NCBI GenBank assembly: GCA_023213315.1 | Contig: JAKCPI010021922.1 | Span: 1 to 64,000, forward strand | Length of the DNA stretch: 64,000 nt | DNA from: Euborellia annulipes | Lineage: Eukaryota > Arthropoda > Insecta > Dermaptera > Anisolabididae | Reading direction: 5' to 3' | Position numbers and translations under genes: made by a program | Part shown: in pieces, positions 1 through 10,237 of the stretch | Layout of the letters: each line of letters opens with the position of its first letter | How positions within the stretch are numbered: the stretch's first letter is position 1 | Notes under the pieces: generated by a model | What the model was told of the DNA's origin: nothing | Database searches by the model: none | The model's input: the letters and a program-made list of their open reading frames with translations, nothing else

Positions 1-75
1 TTATGCGATTGAAATTTCTATTCTTTTTGAGACAAGTTTATGGACTCTACTATCTTGTTAAAATCTGCAAGATAA
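1..75 (-). pseudogene. Fossil B-type exon head
   Basis: The minus strand carries an acceptor-like ATCTTGCAG followed by codons resembling DFNKIVESINLSQ and then a stop. It is homologous to the head of exon B32 (DSMKIFESMTLSQNAH). The rest of the exon is missing. Confidence 0.6.
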
Positions 76-338
76 AAATAGTACAATAAATTACTTTAAT
101 TTCTTTCTTTTAGTTTTATATATTAAAAAAAAAATTTGCATGTTTTGCAAGTATGTGCCATATATGGAAGAATGAAAATTGTACTGACATGTAATTGGTT
201 TACATAATTGTATGGTTCCCGTAGAGTCAGTTCATTTAGTAAAGTTTCCACTCTAAAATATATCTGAACCTGTGTAGCCTATATATAATATTCCTGAGGA
301 AAAAAGTCTAAAAGATATAACCGATTAGATATTATATT

Positions 339-664
339 TTAATTTTTATTACGATGTTGTGTTGAAATATGTGTTTTCAAAGATGACTTATGTTTCGTCC
401 GATACGGGCAAATTGCACATTGAAATTTAGGCTCAACTCCACACTCGTATCGTAGATGTCGAATTAGATGCCTTTGGTGTTTGTAACTTCGATCACATTG
501 CGCACACTGAAAGTTTTTCTTGCGACTCAAGTGCACTTTAAAGATGTGTCTATTTATGGTTTTTTTATAAACACTTGATAAACTACAATGGGGGCAAAAG
601 AATTGTTCCCGAAGGGGGTTGTTCTGATTGGTCGACCGATCCAGATAGAATTGATTAAACGAAA
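339..664 (-). CDS. lola: A-class alternative 3' exon A1 (lola-like, 3 zinc fingers)
   Basis: This is the most distal exon of the array. It begins after a long T-tract and TTTCTAG, in phase 1 (G|TT), and reads VSFNQFYLDRS before the fingers. Finger a is C2H2 with helix YKKTINR. Finger b is C2HC (RHLRYEC) with helix HQRHLIR. A Gly-Val-Glu-Pro linker leads to finger c, C2H2, helix HKSSLKT. A CVYK cysteine common in other A exons is Ser here. The product would be the DNA-binding C-terminus of a BTB transcription factor in the nucleus. The family call follows from the C2HC-linker-C2H2 pair; the upstream exons are not visible. Confidence 0.85.
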
Positions 665-837
665 CTAGAAACAAAAAAAAAAAAAAAAAAAGATTAATTT
701 CTTTTGCAGAAATAATGGAAATGTGATTTGTAATTTAAAAAAACCCAAAATGTTGTTTATAATCAAATGAACAATATCCTTACCACCCCGTTGCCGAGAG
801 ATAAAAGGTGTTGACAAATATTAATATTGATAATCTT

Positions 838-960
838 AAAGGGGCGCGGGTTCGGAGCCCAGGAAAAACTATGAATATGACTTTTAATTTAAATTATTTG
901 GATACCAAATGGTATAAATAAATGTCTCCCTATCAAGCTAAATAATGAGTGTCTCTAGAA
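838..960 (+). repeat. Ancient SINE S relic carried by the A units
   Basis: GCGGGTTCGGAGCCCAGGA, then ATTTGGATACCAAATGGTAT and AAATAAATGTCTCCC: a decayed SINE S middle part. Matching relics occupy the same place relative to the exon in other A units (about 3000 to 3115, 9140 to 9260, 10255 to 10400, 12015 to 12160, 13590 to 13690, 15120 to 15195), so it was duplicated with the unit. Confidence 0.7.
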
Positions 961-1012
961 TGATTAAAATATAAGGAATATAAAAAAAAAAATATATCGA
1001 TTTTTACGTTAA

Positions 1013-1689
1013 TCCAGTCAATATCCACTTTTTACTGGAAAGTATTCGGAAGGTAATGACATTTTGCAGGTTATTTGGGGGGATGTCTATCCTAGGTTTT
1101 CGAGCTCGAGAACTCTGTGCAAACTTGGAGAAGTGGAGGGGGCCCCCTCCTAGGGAGGATGGGGGTAAAAACCTAAAAAACTAAGCTTTTTTCAGATTTT
1201 CGCTTAATATACAGCTGTATCTCGTATAGGCCTATATCATAGCATATTTTGTGAAACAGCACAATACAAAGTTGTAGAGCTTAAAATTTGCTAAAATTTG
1301 GTTGATAAAACGAATTTGAAGACACAACATTAATTGTGATACGGCTAATAAAAATTAGACAAAGTTTCTCGAAATGTATAAATTAGAAATGAAGTCTACA
1401 AATTCGTTTTATCAAGCAGATTTTAGCAAATTTCATACTTATCAAATTTGTATATTGCACTGATCCACAAAATATGCTTACTTTGCGAGATACAATAAGC
1501 GAAAAACTGAAAAAGGCCAAAAATTTTGAGGTTTTAGCCCTCCCTCCCCCTTCTGCAAGTTAGTACAGGGTCCTCGAGCTCAAAAACCTAGGATTAGACT
1601 TCCTAGAGTATCTCCAAATAACCTGCAAAAATTTAATTAATATCGGATACTTTCCAATTACTCCCCTATTTTTCATTATATCAACTGGA
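1013..1689. mobile_element. Palindromic foldback MITE, ~0.68 kb
   Basis: The two ends are imperfect inverted copies over most of the length: TCCAGTCAATATCC with GGAAAGTATTCGGA and TTGCAGGTTATTTGG at the left, and their complements at the right. Inner arms include CTAGGTTTTCGAGCTCGAG / CTCGAGCTCAAAAACCTAG and AAAACGAATTTG / CAAATTCGTTTT. There is no open frame. It is a non-autonomous element in the spacer between A1 and A2. Confidence 0.8.
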
Positions 1690-1774
1690 CTACTTGGGAA
1701 ATCAGAATTTTATTTCTATACGATATGTATACATTTTTATTTTTTAGTTTTTTTTATTTTGCAGAGCTTCCCAA

Positions 1775-1895
1775 ATAATTTTGACAATTTACAGGATTTA
1801 TATTTTGTTTTAAATACCTTCATCACATTGAAATTTCATTTCATTTTGAGCGTTTTGAGACAAGGTCATGAAGTCAACTACCTTGATAGAATCTG
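1775..1895 (-). pseudogene. Fossil B-type exon head with finger 1 remnant
   Basis: After ATATTGCAG the minus strand reads DSIKVVDFMTLSQNAQ then NEMKFQC, continuing with sequence alignable to the LKQHIKFNK part of B32 finger 1 but with deletions and a stop. It shows that a B-like exon once stood between A1 and A2. It is the best preserved of the series. Confidence 0.7.
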
Positions 1896-2476
1896 CAATA
1901 TAAAAATATTACAATTAACTTATTTTAATTTCTTTCTTTTACTATTATATATTTAAAATAATTTTGCATAAGTATAGAAATAAAAATTTTAAATCAAATA
2001 TGAACAATGGAAAGCAAAAATTAATGGAAAAATAAAAAAGTGTATGTGTACCGAATGTGGCATGCCAGTGAATATTTTGCTTTCATGAGATAGTTTATAT
2101 TTAAAAAAAGGTGCTATCAATATGACTGATTAATAATCAGAAACCATTATCTTAAGAACTCGACTTTTTTCACTCAATGATCAATTAATTTTTTGAAACA
2201 ACATACTATGTATTTGTTGTAAGAATGCAAAATCTTGTAAGATTTTTTTGTTTTTATATCCGAGCCTAGGTATATATAATATTCTAGAGTCCTATAAATG
2301 AATACTTCAAAACATGAAAATAATTTGTTTGTCAACAATTTTTTTTACTAAAAACGAGCGTTATTTCAGGTCTTTTTTGTTTTTAACTGAATAATTTTTA
2401 AGTCAATTTAAAATAGAGGTGTGATCTCTCCACATTTTTAGATTACTTTAAAAGATATCACATATTATCACATATA

Positions 2477-2820
2477 TTATATATCAGCACTTCTATTAGA
2501 ATGTTTTTTCATTAAATGTGTTTTCAAATTTGATTTTAGTTTCGTCCGATGTGGGCAGATGGGACATTGAAATTGAGGCTCAACTCCACACTCGTATCGT
2601 AGATGTCGAACCAGTTGATCTTTGTTTTTGTATCTTCGACCGCATTTCCAACACTGAAAGGTTTTGATAGCATCTTTCGGTGTCATGTGCACGTTACAGA
2701 TATGTCTTCGTATGCTGTGTTTATAAACACATGAAAAGCTACAATGCGGACAAAAGTATCGTTCAGGGACGGAGATAGACTGATTGGTCGAACGATCCAG
2801 ATAGTATTGAGTAAACGAAA
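2477..2820 (-). CDS. lola: A-class alternative 3' exon A2
   Basis: The acceptor GATTTCTAG is followed by VSFTQYYLDRS. The frame is open from the acceptor although the first internal Met comes only after finger a, so a Met-based gene call would lose finger a. Helices: a YKHSIRR, b NKDQLVR, c LKSNLKT. Finger b shares its helix with A3 and A4, so these three probably differ in specificity only through fingers a and c. The stop follows the finger c histidine by about 10 residues. Confidence 0.85.
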
Positions 2821-3138
2821 CTAGAAATCAAAAAAAGAAAAAAAAAATGAGATTAATTCCTTCTGCAGAAATAGTCGAAAGGTTGTGATTTGTAATAAAA
2901 GACAAACTCGAAATGTTGTTTATAATCAAATGAATATCTTCACTATCCCGCAGCCGAGAATTTAAAGGTGTTGACAAATGTCAATATTGATAGTCTTAGA
3001 GCCATGGGGGCGGGTTCAGAGCACAGGAAGATCAATGAATATTAATTTAAATTATTTGGATACCAAAGGGTATAAATAAATATGCCTCATATATATATTA
3101 TGTTTAAATAAGGTGTATTGTTAAATTCTAAATGGCTA

Positions 3139-3300
3139 TTTTTTTTTTTTTTTTTTAACATTCACACTTTTTCTCATTCACACTCACACTCACACACACA
3201 TTCACACAGTCTTTTCGGCAACTCAGGCCATTTAAGACTTTGACGATAACCGTTGTAAGTAATATATATATATATATAATGGGGGTTCAGGCATTTCTCT
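3139..3300 (-). mobile_element. SINE family S, 5'-truncated
   Basis: Starts with a T-run, then AACATTCACACTTTTTCTCA, GTCTTTTCGGCAACTCAGG and GGTTCAGGCATTTCT, the 3' two thirds of the family. The tRNA-like head is missing. Confidence 0.75.
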
Positions 3301-3474
3301 AAATGCCTATTAAACTAACAGAAACTGAAGAGTTTTATGACGCAGATTCAAAATATTAGTATAATAATAATTATAATTATTTATTTATTCCTATAATAAT
3401 AAACAGGAAGAAGCGCTTAAGTCTTAAATGATAGGTCGGTATTTTAAATAAATAGAACTGCTTAAAGGCCACAA

Positions 3475-3600
3475 TTCCCAGGATTTATTTTTTGTTTGAA
3501 GTACAATTATGACATTAATTAATTAAACATTTCTTTATGTGCGTTTTGAGATAAGTACATGGACCAAATATCTTGTTAGAATCTGGAATTTAAAATTAGT
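3475..3600 (-). pseudogene. Fossil B-type exon head
   Basis: Same arrangement between A2 and A3: a GAT-TCT-AAC-AAG-like start, a TTGGTCCATG segment and GCACATAAAG in place of QNAHNG. The acceptor has decayed and stops are present. Confidence 0.55.
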
Positions 3601-4217
3601 ACAATTGTTACAACTTAATTACTTTCTTTTACTATTATCTATTTACAATAATTTGCACAAGTATAGAAACTAAAATTTTAAAACCAATATGAACAATAAA
3701 AAACAAAAGAAAAAATTGAAAAAAAAAAAAAAAAAACACGTATAATCGGTTTTTTGTGTGCGCGTGTATGTATGGGAAAAAGTGTGAGTGTTAAAAAAAA
3801 AAAAAAAATTACGCAGTTAATTTATTTAGTAACAAAAAAAGTGTTATCAATATAACTGGTTTATAATCAGGAACCATTATCATGAGAACTCGTCGTTTTT
3901 TTCACTCATTGATCAATCCTCAATTTATTGAAACAACATAGTAGGGCTATGCATAATTGTTGTTAGAATTTTTAAAATCTTTTTATATCTGAACCTTTGT
4001 CTATATAATATTATAGTCCTGAAAAAGGAAGATTTCTAAACTTCGAAGTAATTTGTTTTGCCTGAATTTTTTACTAAAAACGAGCGTTGTTTCATTAAAA
4101 TTTCATTTTTTGTTTTTAAGTGAATAATTTTTGAGAAAATTTATAATCGTGGTGTGCTCTCTCCAAATTTTTTTTGATTATTTTAAAAGATATCATCGAT
4201 TATCAAATATATAGATA

Positions 4218-4561
4218 TTATATTTCAACAGTTCTATTAGGATGTTTATTCACTAAATGTTTTTTCAAATTTGACTTTAGTTTAGACCGATGAGGGCAAA
4301 TTGGACATTGGAATTGAGGCTCAACTCCACACTCGTATCGTAGATGTCGAACTAGTTGATCTTTGTTTTTATATCTTCGATTGCATTGCCAACACTGAAA
4401 GGTTTTGATGGCGTCTTTTGGAGTCAAATGCAAGTTATGGATGTGTCTTCGGATGCTCTTTTTATAAACACATGAAAAACTACAATGCGGGCAAAAGTAT
4501 CGTTCAGAGAAGTAGGTGTTCTGATTAGTCGACCGATCCAAATAGTAATGAGTAAACGAAA
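4218..4561 (-). CDS. lola: A-class alternative 3' exon A3
   Basis: Acceptor GATTTCTAG, phase 1, then VSFTHYYLDRS. Helices: a YKKSIRR, b NKDQLVR, c LKSNLKK. It is closest to A2 in coding sequence and in the opening residues. The upstream spacer carries two SINE copies in opposite orientation, and the coding frame is undamaged. Confidence 0.87.
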
Positions 4562-4664
4562 CTAGAAATCAAAAATGAAAAAAAAAAGATTAATTTCCTC
4601 TGCAGCAACAGTTAGTCGAAGTTTTGAAGTGTAATAGAAAACAAGAGATTAAAGGTGTTCACGA

Positions 4665-4911
4665 ATGGCCGTAGTGTAGTTCATAGCGTGCTGGCTTTCC
4701 ATACCAAGGGTCGCGGGTTGGGATCCCAGGCAGTCTGATGATTTTATTTAAGCCATTTGGATGGATATTAAATGGCTTAAATAAATATGCCTGGACCCCA
4801 ATAGATATATTGATAACGGTTATCGTAAAAAGTCTTATATGGCCAAGTTCCTGAAAAGACTGTGAGTATGAGTGTGTGAGTGGGCGAAAAAGTGTGTGTT
4901 AAAAAAAAAAA
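4665..4911 (+). mobile_element. SINE family S, near full length
   Basis: A degenerate tRNA-like head (TAGTTCATAGCGTGCTGG A-box region; GTCGCGGGTTGGGATCCC B-box region) precedes CAGGCAGTCTGATGATTTTA, the ATTTAAGCCATTTGG / CCAAATGGCTTAAAT-type hairpin, a (GT)n-rich tail and poly-A at 4901. Confidence 0.8.
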
Positions 4912-4946
4912 TTAAACTCATAGAATCAGAGGTCTCTCTGGAATAG

Positions 4947-5215
4947 TTTTTTTTTTTTTTTTTTTAAACATTCACACTTTTTCTCATTCACACTCACACT
5001 CACACACACATTCACACAGTCTTTTCGGCAACTTAGGCCATATAAGACTTTGACGATAACCGTTGTAATTAATATATCAATTTGGGGTTCAGGCATTTCT
5101 ATTTAAGCCATCTGGTATCTAAATGGCTTAAATAAAATCATCGGACTGCCTGGGTCCGAACCCGCGACGTTTGGTATAGGAGGTAGGCACGCTACCACTA
5201 CGCCAGACCCGGGGG
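4947..5215 (-). mobile_element. SINE family S, full length with 11-bp target duplication
   Basis: Flanked by CTCTGGAATAG at 4936 to 4946 and 5216 to 5226. The minus strand runs from a head with TAGTGGTAGCGTGCCTACC and GGTTCGGACCC (Pol III A and B boxes) through the body to a T-run on the plus strand (poly-A tail). It lies head to tail-opposed with the copy at 4665. Confidence 0.85.
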
Positions 5216-5490
5216 CTCTGGAATAGTTAAAAACAATGCAGATTCGAATATTTATTTTAATAATATCTCATACATCCATTGAAAAAGAAATAAAATGGAT
5301 AATGAGAAAAAAAATTTTGTTGTTTTTTTCTTATATTTATTACAATGTCTAAATTAAAAACATTTATTTTTGAACAGAGAGATGCTAACAAATAAAAAAT
5401 TCCTCTGACCTCCGAACAGAAATTACAGTCAGAGAACATCTGTCTTAAAATTTAAAACTATATGAAATATTAGTATAATAATAATTGTAT

Positions 5491-5803
5491 TGAAGTTAGG
5501 AAAAAAAACACGACAGTTGCAGCCAAATATTTTTTTATTTAAATTCACGGCTGACGTTCCAGGCCTTTTTCAAAGCCGGCTGGCAATAATCAAAAAGTGT
5601 GGATATTTGCAAAAACATTTTTCTTTGAGCGGACCCCATGCTGAATGTTGTCGCTGTTTTTGCAAATATCCACACTTTATTGATTAATGCCAGCCGGCTC
5701 TGAAGATGGCTTAGACCTCGGAGCGAAACGTCAGCCGTGAGGGCGAGAATTTAAATAAAAGAATATTTGGCTGCAATCGTCTTGTTTTTTTTACCTGACT
5801 TCA
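5491..5803. mobile_element. Foldback element with GAAGATGG...CGAAACGTC core
   Basis: The outer arms TGAAGTTAGG...ACGACAGTTGCAGCCAAATA and their complements enclose a second palindrome, AAGTGTGGATATTTGCAAAAAC / GTTTTTGCAAATATCCACACTT. One inner half contains CTGAAGATGGCTTAGACCTC and GGAGCGAAACGTCAGC. Confidence 0.75.
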
Positions 5804-5944
5804 TCACCATTAAGACTACAGCCACAAAACTTCATCAATATAATAATAATTATAATGATTTTTTATTTTCATAATAAAAAACAGGTGGAGCCGCTTAAAT
5901 CTAAATGATCGGTCGGTATATTAAATAAGTATTATTACTTAAAG

Positions 5945-6010
5945 GCCACAATTGCCAGGATTTATATTTTGTTTTAAGGACATTTATGACATTAAATTTC
6001 ATTTAAGAAT
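5945..6010 (-). pseudogene. Fossil B-type exon fragment, cut by a SINE
   Basis: Only the finger 1 remnant (GACATTAAATTTCATTT and CCAGGATTTATATTTTG) is left. The head and acceptor side have been replaced by the tRNA-headed SINE at 6015 to 6177. Confidence 0.5.
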
Positions 6011-6014
6011 TTTA

Positions 6015-6177
6015 AAAACGCAAAAAAAGAACCTAAAATTGGTTTGGCAAACCTAAAATAAGTGTTCCATATGTGGCATTTCAGTGAAAAATTTGCTGGC
6101 AAGTGGGATTTGAACCCGAGTTGTATAGCAACTCTAGATTAGTAATCCCTAGCTTATCCGATTAGCCACGAGCCTCT
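6015..6177 (-). mobile_element. tRNA-headed SINE, family R
   Basis: The minus strand starts GGCTCGTGGCTAATCGGATA (A-box region, resembling tRNA-Arg GTGGCNNAATGGATAA) and has GGGTTCAAATCCC (B box). The body continues to about 6015. The anticodon arm is degenerate, so this is not a working tRNA gene. Confidence 0.65.
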
Positions 6178-6426
6178 TCTATCTCCTCTTATCTGTATGA
6201 ATTGTTAATAATCAGAAATCATTATTTTGAGAACATGAATTTTTTTTAACTCAGTGATCAATCAATTTGTTGAAACTGCAATCAATTATAACAATGAATA
6301 ATCGTGTTGGAATTTTTTTTTCTTTAAATATTTGAACCAATATAAAGAATATACAATATTTAGACACCTGAAGAAAGAAAACTTTAAAAGATATCACCTA
6401 TCAATATCACATATACAATATAAATA

Positions 6427-6770
6427 TTATATTTCAACGTTTATATTAGGATGTTTTGCCATTACATGGATTTTCAAATTTGACTTTCGTTTCGATCGAT
6501 GCGAGCAAATTGGACATTGGAATTGAGGCTCAACTCCACACTCGTATCGTAGATGTCGAACCAGTTGATCTTTGTTCTTGTATCTCCGACCGCATTGCGA
6601 ACACTGAAAGTTGTTGATGGCGTCCTTAGGGATCAAGTGCACGTTATGAATGTGTCTTCTTATGTTTTGATTATAAACACATGAAAACCTACAATGCGGG
6701 CAAAAGTATCGTTCAGGGAGGGAGGTGTTCTGATTGGTCGAACGATCCAGATAGAATTGATTAAACGAAA
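6427..6770 (-). CDS. lola: A-class alternative 3' exon A4
   Basis: A T-rich tract and TTTCTAG precede VSFNQFYLDRS. Helices: a YNQNIRR, b NKDQLVR, c RKSNLKI. Its last finger and 3' flank (repeated TATCACCTATC and ATACAATATAAATATT) match A7 at 9538 almost exactly, while its middle finger matches A2 and A3. This suggests exchange between units. Confidence 0.87.
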
Positions 6771-6812
6771 CTAGAAACAAAAAAAAAAAAATAGATTAAT
6801 TTTTTTCTGTTG
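6771..6812 (-). promoter_or_regulatory. A-class 3' splice-site segment (representative copy)
   Basis: A-class acceptors consist of a long T-tract followed by GTTTCTAG, preceded about 30 to 45 bases upstream by TTTCTGCAGAAG or a variant of it. The T-tract length varies between units. The upstream CTGCAG is itself a possible acceptor in the same phase. The architecture is clearly different from that of B-class acceptors. Confidence 0.6.
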
Positions 6813-7274
6813 AAATAGTTAATCGAAAGGTTGAAAAAATGTACAATATTTAAATTAATTTTTAAAATTATTTATTCAAATTTGATTTCTTTATAAGACA
6901 AGATCATGAAAAAGAATCTATAATCGGTTTGAAATAACATCTAAAAAATCTAATGTATGTGTGTCATATGTGGCATTGGCATTACAGTGAAACTTTTGCT
7001 GGCAGGTAAACTATTTACATAATCTTATAGAGTTAGTTTAATTAGTAACAAAGAACAGATCAATATAAATGGTTGATAATCAGAAACCATCCTCTTGAGA
7101 GATTTTATCTCACACATCGATAAATCAATTTCTTGAAACGACTTAGTAAGTATAATTCTTTTAAGAATGCAAAATCATGTAGGAATTTTTTTTCCTATAA
7201 ATATTTGAACACATAGAGTATATACAATATTTAGACACCTGAGGAAAGAAGACTCGGTCAATATCACATAGATA

Positions 7275-7618
7275 TTATATTTCAACTTTTATTTTAGGAT
7301 GTTTTGCCAATAAATGGGCTTTTAAATTTGCCTTTCGTTTCGACCGATGCGAGCAAATTGGACATTGGAATTGAGGCTCAACTCCACACTCGTATCGTAG
7401 ATGTCGAATCAGATGATCTTTATACTTGTATTTCCGATGGCATTGCGCACATTCAGAGATGCTGACGAGGTCCTTTGGAGTCAAGTGCATATTACTGATG
7501 TGTCTTTGCATGCTGTTTTTATAAACACATGAAAAACTACAATGCGGGCAAAAGTATCTTTCAGGGAGGGAGGTGTTCTGATTGGTCGAACGATCCAGAT
7601 AGAATTGATTAAACGAAA
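7275..7618 (-). CDS. lola: A-class alternative 3' exon A5
   Basis: The exon lies about 0.85 kb from A4, the shortest unit length in the A block. The acceptor is TTTCTAG after a T-tract. Helices: a YKNSMQR, b YKDHLIR, c RKANLKA. Its finger a plus linker HISNMHLTP is shared with A7, whose remaining half resembles A4. The inter-finger segment contains LVSISE where other copies have AI(K/N)xFQ. Confidence 0.87.
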
Positions 7619-8404
7619 CTAGAAACAAAACAAAAAAAAAAAAAAAAAAAATTAAAAATAGATTAATTTTGTATGCAGAAAATAGTTAATCTAAAGGTTG
7701 GTGGAATGAACAATATTTAAATTACTTATTGAACTCACAGAAATCGAAGACTCTCCTGAATAAAAACAACCTGGACTCGAATATTTATTTTAATATTATC
7801 TCATACTTACATTCAAAAAGAAATAAATGGGAAAATAAAAAAAAAATTTGCTATTTTTTTTATATTTATTGCAATGTCTAAATTAAAAACATTTATAATT
7901 GAACAGAGAGAGGTGCTAACAAATAAAAAATTCCTCTGCCCTCCAAACAAAAATGAAATTCAGAGAACATCTACCACAAAATCTAGTAATATACATAAGA
8001 TAAAAGAATAATAATAATCATAATTATTTTACATCATTATAAGTAAATAATAAACAGTTAAAGGTGCTTAACTCTTAAATGATAGGTCAGTGTTTCGAAT
8101 AAATATAAGTACATTATATCAAAATGAATGAAAAAACTCTCCTTGGAAAAGAAGAGAATATTATTCCACCAATTTTCAAAATTCGTGCTACTAACTAAAC
8201 TAAAGATATGAACCTGTCCAATGTATGATATTTTTTTTATATTCTTTTTGTGTTAGTTAGTATAGGATAGCATGCTAACGAGTATCTTTAAATTAAAATA
8301 TATGGAATGACATAAAAGTATATTGTTTTATACGTAAGAAATCAGAGAATTTTATTTCTTTATTTATACATTTTTATATCTTTTTTTTTCAGAAGGAAAA
8401 TCTT

Positions 8405-8560
8405 TGGGGAACTTCCCAAATAATTTTGAGAATTGCCAGGATTTATATATTGTTTTAAATAAATTCATGACATTAAAATTTCATTTCTTTATGAGCGTTT
8501 TGAAACAAGTTCATGGTCTCAAATATCATGTTAGAATCGGGAATATAAAAATACTACAAG
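8405..8560 (-). pseudogene. Fossil B-type exon head with finger 1 remnant
   Basis: Between A6 and A7, from a degenerate ATATTCCCG (former acceptor) the minus strand reads DSNMIFETMNLFQNAHKEMKF. The open chain on the opposite strand is only a shadow of this. Confidence 0.65.
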
Positions 8561-8662
8561 TGTTTCACTTGAATTTCTTCCTTTTAGAATTTATTTACAA
8601 TATTTACTTTAAAAGATATGAGAAGTCAATTATCAAATATATAGATGTTATATTTCAACTTT

Positions 8663-8988
8663 TCAAAGAGGATGTTGTCCCATTATATGTGTTTTCAAAG
8701 TTGAATTATGTTTCGTCCGAAACGGACAAATTGGACATTTGAACTTAGGCTCAACTCCACACTCGTATCGTAGATGTCGAACCAGTTGATCTTTGTGCTT
8801 ATATCTTCGATCGCATTGCGTACACTGAAAGGTTTTGGTGTCCTTCGTAGTCAAATGCACGTTATGGATGTGTCTTTCTATGCTCTTTTTATAAACACAT
8901 GAAAAACTACAATGTGGACAAAAGTATCGTTCAGGGTCGGAGGTGTTCTGAATGGTCGACCAATCCAGAGAGAATTCATTAATCGAAA
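8663..8988 (-). CDS. lola: A-class alternative 3' exon A6
   Basis: Acceptor TTTCTAG, then VSINEFSLDWS, a diverged opening. Helices: a YKKSIER, b HKDQLVR, c HNSTLKT. The C-terminus stops two residues after the last histidine (GQHPL), about nine residues shorter than the other A exons. A fossil B-type exon head lies just 3' of it, at 8405 to 8560. Confidence 0.85.
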
Positions 8989-9537
8989 CTAGAAACAAAA
9001 ATAGAAAAAAAAAGAGATTAATTCCTTCTATAGAATTAGTAGAAAGGTGTTGAATTGTAATAAAAATGTTATTTACAATAAGATGAACAATATCTCACGC
9101 CTTCCCTGGCTGAGAGATATAGTTGACAATAGTCAATATTGATAATCTTAAAGCCAAGGGATCCCAGGCAGATGAATATTTATTATTTATTTAAATAATT
9201 TGGATACCAAATGGTATATGGTAAATAAAAAAGCCTTACATTTATATCATACTTAAATAATAACTGTCTCTAAAATGATTAAAATATATGGAAGGATATA
9301 AAAACACACCGAAGAATACTTGGGAAATCAGAGAATTATATTTAATAATATTATTTTTATACGATATGTCTACATTTTTATATCGTTTACCTTTTTGTTT
9401 TGGTACTTTTCGAATAATTTTGCCAATTTACAGGAATTATATTGTTTTAAATTGTACATATGACAATTTCTTCAAATTTTTTTTTTTGAATACTTTAAAA
9501 GATATCACCTATCAATATCACATATACAATATAAATA

Positions 9538-9881
9538 TTATATTTCAACTTTTATATTAGGATGTTTTGCCATTACATGGATTTTCAAATTTGACTTTCG
9601 TTTCGATCGATGTGGGCAAATTGGACATTGGAATTTAGGCTCAATTCCACACACGTATCGTAAATGTTCAATTAGATTCTGTTTGCTCTTGTATCTTCGA
9701 TTGCATTGCGTACACTGATAGGGGTTGATGGCGTTCTCCGGAGTCAAGTGCATATTACTGATATGTCTTTGCATGTTGTTTTTATAAACACATGAAAAAC
9801 TACAATGCGGGCAAAAGTATCGTTCAGGGAAGGAGGTGTTGTGATTGGGCGAACGATCCAGATAGAATTGATTAAACGAAA
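9538..9881 (-). CDS. lola: A-class alternative 3' exon A7 (mosaic)
   Basis: The open frame runs far upstream of the acceptor through the T-tract, but the exon itself starts after TTTCTAG at 9881. Helices: a YKNNMQR, b SKQNLIE, c RKSNLKI. Finger b ends in RYVC rather than RYEC and the linker is Gly-Ile-Glu-Pro, both unique in the block. The 5' half is like A5. The 3' half and downstream flank are like A4, so the exon looks like a product of gene conversion or unequal exchange. Confidence 0.85.
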
Positions 9882-10039
9882 CTAGAAACAAAAACAAAAA
9901 AAAAAAAAAAAAAAAAAATAGATTAATTTCGTCTGCAGAAATAGTTAATCGAAAGGTTCTGAATTGGAATAAAACTCGAGAATGTTGTTTACAATCAAAT
10001 GAAGAATGTCTCCTCCACCTCGTGCCCGAGAGGTTAAAG

Positions 10040-10237
10040 GTGTCAAAAAAATTTTTTTTGTTTTTTAATTTTCCCATCTCAAACAAAGAAAACTCCAATT
10101 ACAGAGAGACCGAGGAGACCTTGGAAATGTTTGAAAATTTTCAGGGGGGATTTGTTTCAGTGGGATTTGAACCCGAGTTGTATAGCAACTCTAGATTCGT
10201 AATCCGCAGCTTATCCGATTAGCCACGAGCCTTGTCC
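10040..10237 (-). mobile_element. tRNA-headed SINE, family R
   Basis: Same head as at 6177 with a better arm (GCTGCGGATTACGAATCTAG) and GGGTTCAAATCCC, followed by about 100 bases of body. It splits the conserved A-unit phrase AAAGGTGT...CAAATGTCAATATTG. Confidence 0.65.

Noticed and set aside
1759..1956. 65-codon plus-strand open frame
   Set aside because: It is the complement of a fossil B exon head and spacer; a hydrophobic AT-rich translation with no domain. The same applies to 8404 to 8742.
3165..3210. CRISPR-like or regulatory (ACTC/ACAC)n array
   Set aside because: The CA-rich tract is the tail of SINE family S; repeat and spacer structure are absent.
6099..6177. Functional tRNA gene
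   Set aside because: A and B boxes are present, but the acceptor and anticodon stems do not pair and body sequence follows, so it was called a SINE.
9882..10098. Upstream extension of the A7 open frame (MEFSLFEMGK...)
   Set aside because: It reads through intron, T-tract and part of a SINE. The splice acceptor at 9881 and the homology of all other A exons set the exon start.
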